Source of the DNA: Alphaproteobacteria bacterium
Lineage (GTDB): Bacteria > Pseudomonadota > Alphaproteobacteria > Micavibrionales > Micavibrionaceae
Reading direction: 5' to 3'
DNA length: 64,000 bases
Assembly: GCA_024279035.1 (NCBI GenBank)
Contig: JAJRSA010000032.1
Coordinates: 1 to 64,000 of the forward strand
Position numbers and translations under genes: made by a program. Shown piece after piece: positions 59,142-64,000 of the stretch. A model generated the notes under the pieces. It did not search any database. It had not been told where the DNA came from and saw only the letters and a program-made list of their open reading frames with translations. Each line of letters begins with the position of its first letter. Position 1 is the stretch's first letter.

Positions 59142-59753
59142 TTACCCTTCTTCTCTCATCAGATCGTCCTCGACTATATCATCTTCTTGCGCAGGATCAA
59201 AGAGGTCTGGGATTGTTTCTATTGCAGGACGACGATCGAGGAGGCCAGAGGCTTTTAACTCATCCAATCCGGGAAGATCTGTCAACGCGTCCAATCCAAA
59301 ATGATCTAAAAATCCGTTAGTTGTTACCCATGTGAGGGGGCGCCCTGGGCTCTCACGGCGTTTTCCCGGTTTGATCCATGTTTGTTCTAGCAAAATATCC
59401 AACGTCCCTTTATTCGTCGACACACCCCTGATATTTTCAATTTCTGCGCGAGTCACAGGCTGGTGATACGCAATGATAGAAAGGGTCTCCAAGGTCGCTT
59501 TTGACAATTTCTTCTCTTCATGACGCTCAAGGATAATATGCTCCCCTAAATCTTCAGCGGTTCGAAACGCCCATGCCCCACCTATTTCACACAGATTAAT
59601 CCCTCTCTCCTCATAATCTACCTTCAACTCAGAAATCAAAGCCCCCAAATCGACAGTCTCCGACAGTCGTTCTCGGATCATTGCAGGGGTCACAGGTTCT
59701 ATAGAGGAGAAGAGTAAAGCCTCCAAAAGTCTTTTTTGTGTTTTATGATCCAT
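59142..59753 (-). CDS. scpB: Segregation and condensation protein ScpB
   Basis: A 203-residue kite protein of the SMC-ScpAB condensin. Two winged-helix domains are visible: RLLEALLFSSIEPVTPAMI at the start and LSKATLETLSIIAYHQPVTR, ENIRGVSTNKGTLDILLEQ in the middle. The acidic C-terminal tail is variable. It overlaps scpA by one base. Confidence 0.95.
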   Translation of the reverse strand: MDHKTQKRLLEALLFSSIEPVTPAMIRERLSETVDLGALISELKVDYEERGINLCEIGGAWAFRTAEDLGEHIILERHEEKKLSKATLETLSIIAYHQPVTRAEIENIRGVSTNKGTLDILLEQTWIKPGKRRESPGRPLTWVTTNGFLDHFGLDALTDLPGLDELKASGLLDRRPAIETIPDLFDPAQEDDIVEDDLMREEG

Positions 59754-60595
59754 TACTGCACCTCTTTGCGGTGGGTTGAGCGCACGTAGACGGGACGGAA
59801 CAAGCCATCTTGGCGGATATCGGCTTGACCCTGTTTGACCATTTCAAGTCCTGCGGTCAGAATTGAGGCAAAGCTAGAGCGTCCGTACAGAGGATTTCTC
59901 ATATGCTCTGGGAGGAAGCTTTCAAGCGTTGCCCAGACACTTTGTGATTTTTCTGTGCCACTACGGGGGAGATTGCCGAGCATCTTTCTCAAACGCTCTG
60001 TGGCTTCATCCACAGACATGAGATCTAAAGGGACGGGAACATATTCACTAAACTCTTTCCGACGCTGTATTTTTCCGTAGGCATTGAGCAGATCAAACAA
60101 GCTGACCGTATAGTGTGTTGTGGAACTGATAGGGAGATCTTCGGGCATCCCTCGCGCAAAAACTGTTTGACCCAGAATATTGCCTTCTAAAAGAGTCTCT
60201 CCCGCTTTTTGCATCGCGCCGAGACGTTGGAGTTGGAATTGCAGGGCTTCTGCCATCTCATCACCAGAAAGCTCATCCTCTTCACTTTCTTCATTGGGCA
60301 AAAGGAGTTTGGATTTAAGATAGGTGAGCCATGCAGCCATCACGAGATATTCAGCGGCTAAGGACAGTTTCAACGCTTTGGCACGCTCAATAAAATCGAG
60401 ATATTGACGCACGAGTTGGAGGATAGAAACATGGCGAAGATCTACTTTTTGAGTCCGTGCCAAGTCTAATAAGACTTCAATAGGCCCTTCATAGCCATCA
60501 ATTTTGAGCAAGAGCATATCTGCCTCATCCCGAGACTCTAACGCGTCACGAGGGGGATCTTCTTGAAAGTTTTCGTTAGATATTATTTTTTTCAT
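59753..60595 (-). CDS. scpA: Segregation and condensation protein ScpA
   Basis: A 280-residue kleisin linking the SMC heads. The N-terminal YEGPIEVLLDLARTQKVDLR and LVRQYLDFIERAKALKLSL and the following LVMAAWLTYLKSKLLLPNEE are diagnostic. The C-terminal winged helix is less conserved. It overlaps nagZ by four bases. Confidence 0.95.
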   Translation of the reverse strand: MKKIISNENFQEDPPRDALESRDEADMLLLKIDGYEGPIEVLLDLARTQKVDLRHVSILQLVRQYLDFIERAKALKLSLAAEYLVMAAWLTYLKSKLLLPNEESEEDELSGDEMAEALQFQLQRLGAMQKAGETLLEGNILGQTVFARGMPEDLPISSTTHYTVSLFDLLNAYGKIQRRKEFSEYVPVPLDLMSVDEATERLRKMLGNLPRSGTEKSQSVWATLESFLPEHMRNPLYGRSSFASILTAGLEMVKQGQADIRQDGLFRPVYVRSTHRKEVQ

Positions 60596-61512
60596 GTTCT
60601 CCCTAACCGTTTTAAAGCACCCTCGGACAAAGAAGGCAAGCTTTGGGCTAACTGTTCCATTTCTTCATATAGCCCTGCACAGTATAAAATACAATCACAC
60701 CCTGCGTCCAGCGCCAACTGGGCGCGCTCCACCACGGATCCAAAAGGGGTGAGTGCGCCCATACTTATATCATCACTCACGAGAAACCCACAAAACTCTA
60801 TTTTTTGGCGGATAACATCCTCTAGAACTCTAGGAGAAAGCGTTGCGGGGAGGTTGGAATCAATCTCTTTATACAGCACATGCGCGACCATCCCCCATAT
60901 TTGCGCACCATATTTTTGGGATATTGCCTGACAGGGGAGAAAATCATGGGCGGACAAGTCTAACACACTCTCTTCAATACAGGGTAATGCGTCATGAGAG
61001 TCACATTGCGCCCGTCCTTGTCCGGGGAGATGCTTAATCACGGGCACAATATTGTGCGCTAAAAAGCAATCGATAACGGTTGAAGAAGAGTCAATGATCT
61101 CCTCTATATTTGATCCATAGGCACGATCTCCGATAGAGTCATGTGTTGCCTCCCCTTGCACATCCAAAACAGGCGCACAATTCACGTTAAAGCCAACATC
61201 GACAAGCTCTTGTGAGAGGGCACTCATATCTTTTACAAGTGTGTTTTGATCCCCCTGATAACTCAATGCAGGGGGAAAATTTGTCCAATGAGGGGCACGC
61301 AGACGTTGTACACGTCCTCCTTCTTGGTCAATGAGAATAGGGCAGTCTCGTCCTACGCAGGATTTCAGGTCAGAAATAAGAGATTTCAGTTGCGTAGGAT
61401 CTTCAATATTGCGCCCAAAGAGAATAAATCCGCAGGGATTAGAGTTTTGAAAAAGCACACGCTCTTTCTCAGATAGCCCTACCCCCTCTACTGAAAAAAT
61501 GGAGGCGAGCAT
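60592..61512 (-). CDS. nagZ: Beta-N-acetylhexosaminidase NagZ
   Basis: A 306-residue GH3 enzyme that removes GlcNAc from anhydro-muropeptides in the cytoplasm, working together with an AmpD-type amidase such as that at 45336. CGFILFGRNI, DQEGGRVQRLR and the nucleophile Asp in VSDDISMGAL are present. The usual K-H-F-P-G-H-G reads KHLPGQG with DSH following, so one conserved His is Gln. Length is short but normal for alphaproteobacteria. Confidence 0.94.
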   Translation of the reverse strand: MLASIFSVEGVGLSEKERVLFQNSNPCGFILFGRNIEDPTQLKSLISDLKSCVGRDCPILIDQEGGRVQRLRAPHWTNFPPALSYQGDQNTLVKDMSALSQELVDVGFNVNCAPVLDVQGEATHDSIGDRAYGSNIEEIIDSSSTVIDCFLAHNIVPVIKHLPGQGRAQCDSHDALPCIEESVLDLSAHDFLPCQAISQKYGAQIWGMVAHVLYKEIDSNLPATLSPRVLEDVIRQKIEFCGFLVSDDISMGALTPFGSVVERAQLALDAGCDCILYCAGLYEEMEQLAQSLPSLSEGALKRLGRT

Positions 61513-62465
61513 TATGGCTTAACAACAAGACATCCACCAGAGCGCTTGGCATTCACACTTTTACAAATTGCTTTGGCTTTATTTTCTGCAATTTTTCCAG
61601 CTTGCATACGGTAATAGATCCCTTTTGCGCCAAGATCGGCACGCTGTACACGTAAACTTAACCCATCAAAGACTCCAGAAAATTCTTTCTTCATCTTTGT
61701 CCATTGATCCTGCGCCGCATCTTGAGATTTAAAGCTTCCGAGTTGTACATAGCGACTTGGCCCAGACGATGTCTTTGGAATGTCTGCTGTTGTCGCAACA
61801 GCTTTTGGCTTTGCTTTCACAGGCGCTTTTTTCTTCACAGGAGTAACAACAGCCTCCTCAACAGGGTGAATTGTTTTTACATCCTTACGATCCAACACAG
61901 ACCGTACATACTCTAGTGTTTCTTCTGGGGTTGTATCTTGAGAAGAGTCAGGGAATTCTCCACGGGTTGGAAGGTTGTCTTTCCCCTCTTCTTTGTCTTT
62001 AAGGGCTTGAACATGCTCTTCTGCTTTTCGTAACATGGCCTCTCGCACGGCATCGGGATCATCAAGGTCAATAGGATCCTCCATCAGAATCATTTCCCGA
62101 TCCACAGGCTCTGCCCCTTTCCCTGCCAAAAGATTTTCAATTTGAGGAATCGAAGGCGCCTCTTCATGCAAGGCATTAAAAATCGTACTGTCTCTGTTTT
62201 GAATATCTAGTCCACCTGGATTTTCAGGCGCTGTGCGTACATTGTGTGTGTTGGCACGCACCATTGGCAATTGATCCTCAGAAAATGGCTCTGGCGCCCC
62301 AATATAGCTCAACCAAATCACAGAGATCAGGACAAGAATCGCTACTGTCATCAAGATTGAACCCCAAAAAGAGCGTCGTGACCAGAATTGCGATTGATTA
62401 CTTGATCCGCTCAAGACACGATCAAAGAAACTGTTTGGATCATCAAAATTACTCTGGTTAGACAT
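61512..62465 (-). CDS. SPOR-domain membrane protein
   Basis: A 317-residue bitopic protein: membrane helix near 33-52 (SILMTVAILVLISVIWLSYI), a long charged periplasmic linker with a Lys/Ala/Pro-rich stretch (VKKKAPVKAKPKA), and a C-terminal SPOR domain (SRYVQLGSFKSQDAAQDQW; YRMQAGKI) that binds denuded septal glycan. Its place between dgt and nagZ is conserved in alphaproteobacteria, but argS, which normally precedes it, is absent. Confidence 0.9.
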   Translation of the reverse strand: MSNQSNFDDPNSFFDRVLSGSSNQSQFWSRRSFWGSILMTVAILVLISVIWLSYIGAPEPFSEDQLPMVRANTHNVRTAPENPGGLDIQNRDSTIFNALHEEAPSIPQIENLLAGKGAEPVDREMILMEDPIDLDDPDAVREAMLRKAEEHVQALKDKEEGKDNLPTRGEFPDSSQDTTPEETLEYVRSVLDRKDVKTIHPVEEAVVTPVKKKAPVKAKPKAVATTADIPKTSSGPSRYVQLGSFKSQDAAQDQWTKMKKEFSGVFDGLSLRVQRADLGAKGIYYRMQAGKIAENKAKAICKSVNAKRSGGCLVVKP

Positions 62466-62531
62466 GGTGTGCTCCTTGGTTTATCGTCAGATACGCACAC
62501 ATTAGAAAGAAACCAAATAAAAAGCAATCCT

Positions 62532-63785
62532 CTACTTTATATCCCACTGTAAATCATACAGCTGCCCGTGTTCTCGAATAGCGTACCGATCTGTCATACC
62601 TGCGATGTAATCTTTGATAATGCGCGCACGGACTTTATCATCTTTTTTGCCCCCTGCCTCTTCAACTTTCACTTGCCATGAGTGTGGTAATGTCTCTGGA
62701 CGGGTCATAAAAGCTTTGAACAGCCCTTTAATAATCTGATCAACCTTATATCCAATACGGTTGAGGCGATGATGATGGTACATATTGGTAAAGAGAAATT
62801 CTCGAAGCTCATCCACATCTTTTTTCATTTTTTCCGAGAAAGCGACACAAGGATTTTTTGCCATCCTAACATTTTCAGCAGAATTTATATTCATATCTCT
62901 TAGACGCATACATGTCTCATCATACACATCAGAGACCATTTCCCCCACAACGTTTCGTACAAGCTCTGCAATAACCAGCCTCTCTGATAAACCCGGGTAT
63001 TCGTCTCTGACATGTTTGAGTTGTCGTCCCAAAATGGGCACATGTCCAATATCTTTGAGTGTGAACATTTTGGCACGCAGACCATCTTTCACATCATGGT
63101 TATTATAGGCAATATCATCTGACAGCGCTGCAATCTGTGCCTCAATAGAGGCATAGCTATTCAAGCGTAAATCTATTTGGTTTTGAATATCGCAGAGTGT
63201 TTCCGAGAGGTTGGCTTTGCGCCACCCTGCGCTCATTTTATCCGCGTTTTTGCTAATAATCGGGCCGTTATGCTTGACGACACCTTCAAGTGTTTCCCAC
63301 GTTAAATTCAAACCTATCCAGCGCGGGTATTTATGTTCAAGATGCGTTAAAACACGTATAGATTGATCATTATGGTCAAATCCACCATATAATTTCATGC
63401 ACTCTTTTAAGGCTTCTTCTCCAAGATGCGCGAAAGGAGTGTGCCCTAAATCATGAGCTAAAGCAATAGCTTCTGCCAAATCCTCGTTTGCAAAGAGAGA
63501 GCGCGCTAACGTTCGTCCAATCTGTGCCACCTCTAAAGAATGTGTTAAACGCGTTCTGTAATGATCCCCCTCATGATACACAAAGACTTGCGTTTTATAT
63601 TTCAAGCGTCGAAAAGAGCTTGCATGGATAATACGATCACGGTCTCTTTGAAAGCATGTCCGAGTCTCACTTTCTGGCTCTTCATAGATACGCCCCAGAG
63701 AGATATCTGGACGACTTGCATAGTTTGCAAGAGGGAGCGCGCAGTAATTATAGGATTGCTGTTTATCGAGTTCAGGGAATTCCAT
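62532..63785 (-). CDS. dgt: Deoxyguanosinetriphosphate triphosphohydrolase-like protein
   Basis: A 417-residue HD-domain phosphohydrolase that splits dNTPs into nucleoside and triphosphate. Metal ligands are visible in YRTRLTHSLEVAQIGR, AIALAHDLGHTPFAHLGEEAL (HD) and ALSDDIAYNNHDVKDGL. It is the dGTPase-like group common in alphaproteobacteria. It is divergent from the Fe-S carrier gene at 63835, which is also usual. Confidence 0.94.
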   Translation of the reverse strand: MEFPELDKQQSYNYCALPLANYASRPDISLGRIYEEPESETRTCFQRDRDRIIHASSFRRLKYKTQVFVYHEGDHYRTRLTHSLEVAQIGRTLARSLFANEDLAEAIALAHDLGHTPFAHLGEEALKECMKLYGGFDHNDQSIRVLTHLEHKYPRWIGLNLTWETLEGVVKHNGPIISKNADKMSAGWRKANLSETLCDIQNQIDLRLNSYASIEAQIAALSDDIAYNNHDVKDGLRAKMFTLKDIGHVPILGRQLKHVRDEYPGLSERLVIAELVRNVVGEMVSDVYDETCMRLRDMNINSAENVRMAKNPCVAFSEKMKKDVDELREFLFTNMYHHHRLNRIGYKVDQIIKGLFKAFMTRPETLPHSWQVKVEEAGGKKDDKVRARIIKDYIAGMTDRYAIREHGQLYDLQWDIK

Positions 63786-63834
63786 CTCTTTTTTTCCTTT
63801 TAAAATAGTCTATATCCATTTATAGATAAAATCC

Positions 63835-64000
63835 ATGGAGAATATAGACACCTCAGACCCTGTAGACCTTATTATTTCAGAGCGCGCCCTCACGCGCATT
63901 GCACAGATAAGAGAGACAAAGAAACAACCCGACCTTAATCTAAGAATTATAGTTGAAGGGGGTGGATGCTCTGGTTTTCAATATAACCTTGAATGGGATG
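63835..64000 (+). CDS. Fe-S cluster carrier, ErpA/IscA (HesB) family, N-terminal part
   Basis: From the ATG at 63835 the frame reads MENIDTSDPVDLIISERALT, then RIAQIRETKKQPDLNLRI and VEGGGCSGFQYNLEWD up to the window end. The first conserved cysteine is in GGGCSGFQY. The C-terminal C-G-C motif lies outside. ErpA-type genes beside dgt are common in alphaproteobacteria. About 50 bases separate it from dgt, holding both promoters. Confidence 0.88.
   Translation, partial: MENIDTSDPVDLIISERALTRIAQIRETKKQPDLNLRIIVEGGGCSGFQYNLEWD

Overview
The window reads as chromosomal DNA of an AT-leaning alphaproteobacterium. Support comes from gene order: dgt, SPOR protein, nagZ, scpA, scpB, tatA, tatB, tatC is the standard alphaproteobacterial block; rnr is followed by rpmG; plsY, dprA, topA, rnr are in series; groES precedes groEL; a Usg-family small protein and a PstA with a long N-terminal extension are present. 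The order or family cannot be fixed from sequence alone. Signs of ongoing erosion are clear: two cut-down IS3-family ends, one intact IS256-family copy with a visible target duplication, a truncated cytosine methyltransferase, a pilus gene with an in-frame stop, and a 29-codon stub of a permease.

Layout. 1-136: end of an IS3-family element. 314-5847 (minus): phosphate uptake operon pstS, OprP-type porin, pstC, pstA, pstB. 6114-8084 (minus): groES-groEL. 8339-8617 (plus): Usg family protein. 8623-16972 (minus): a long run of radA, mutL, a damaged restriction-modification block (methyltransferase stub, HNH nuclease, PD-(D/E)XK-like nuclease), a membrane protein, a tiny secreted-peptide frame, ferredoxin-NADP reductase, a membrane protein and a [2Fe-2S] ferredoxin. 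17184-18155 (plus): a methyltransferase. 18152-22803 (minus): an ASADH-like USG-1 paralogue, a queuosine-precursor-type transporter, sdhC, sdhD, sdhA, and a nickel superoxide dismutase in the place where sdhB is usually found.

22942-26240: a hybrid histidine kinase whose last codons were displaced by the IS256 element; the kinase plus IS unit is bracketed by outward-facing composite repeats. 26367-36348 (minus): a type IVb-pilus-like assembly locus (response regulator, lipoprotein secretin, Ig-repeat protein with a PilP/GspC-like end, PilB-type ATPase, PilC-type platform, two bitopic alignment proteins of which one carries a nonsense codon, two pilin-like proteins), with a single-domain prepilin peptidase divergently placed at 36535. 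37053-44675 (plus): pyrB, plsY, dprA, topA, rnr, rpmG. 44819-46397 (plus): a DUF1761-type membrane protein, an AmpD-type amidase and RNase P RNA.

46469-56383 (plus): division and cell wall (dcw) cluster mraZ, rsmH, ftsL, ftsI, murE, murF, mraY, ftsW, murG, lacking murD and stopping after murG at a TauE-like stub cut by an IS3 remnant, which looks like a rearrangement breakpoint. 56711-63785 (minus): zapE, tatC, tatB, tatA, scpB, scpA, nagZ, SPOR protein, dgt, with no argS. 63835 onward (plus): start of an ErpA/IscA-type Fe-S carrier.

The least ordinary items are the pilus locus with its Ig/HR-domain connector, the secreted-type nickel SOD inside the sdh operon, the nuclease pair left without its methyltransferase, the repeat-bracketed kinase, and a clear MraZ operator with its boxes on the minus strand.
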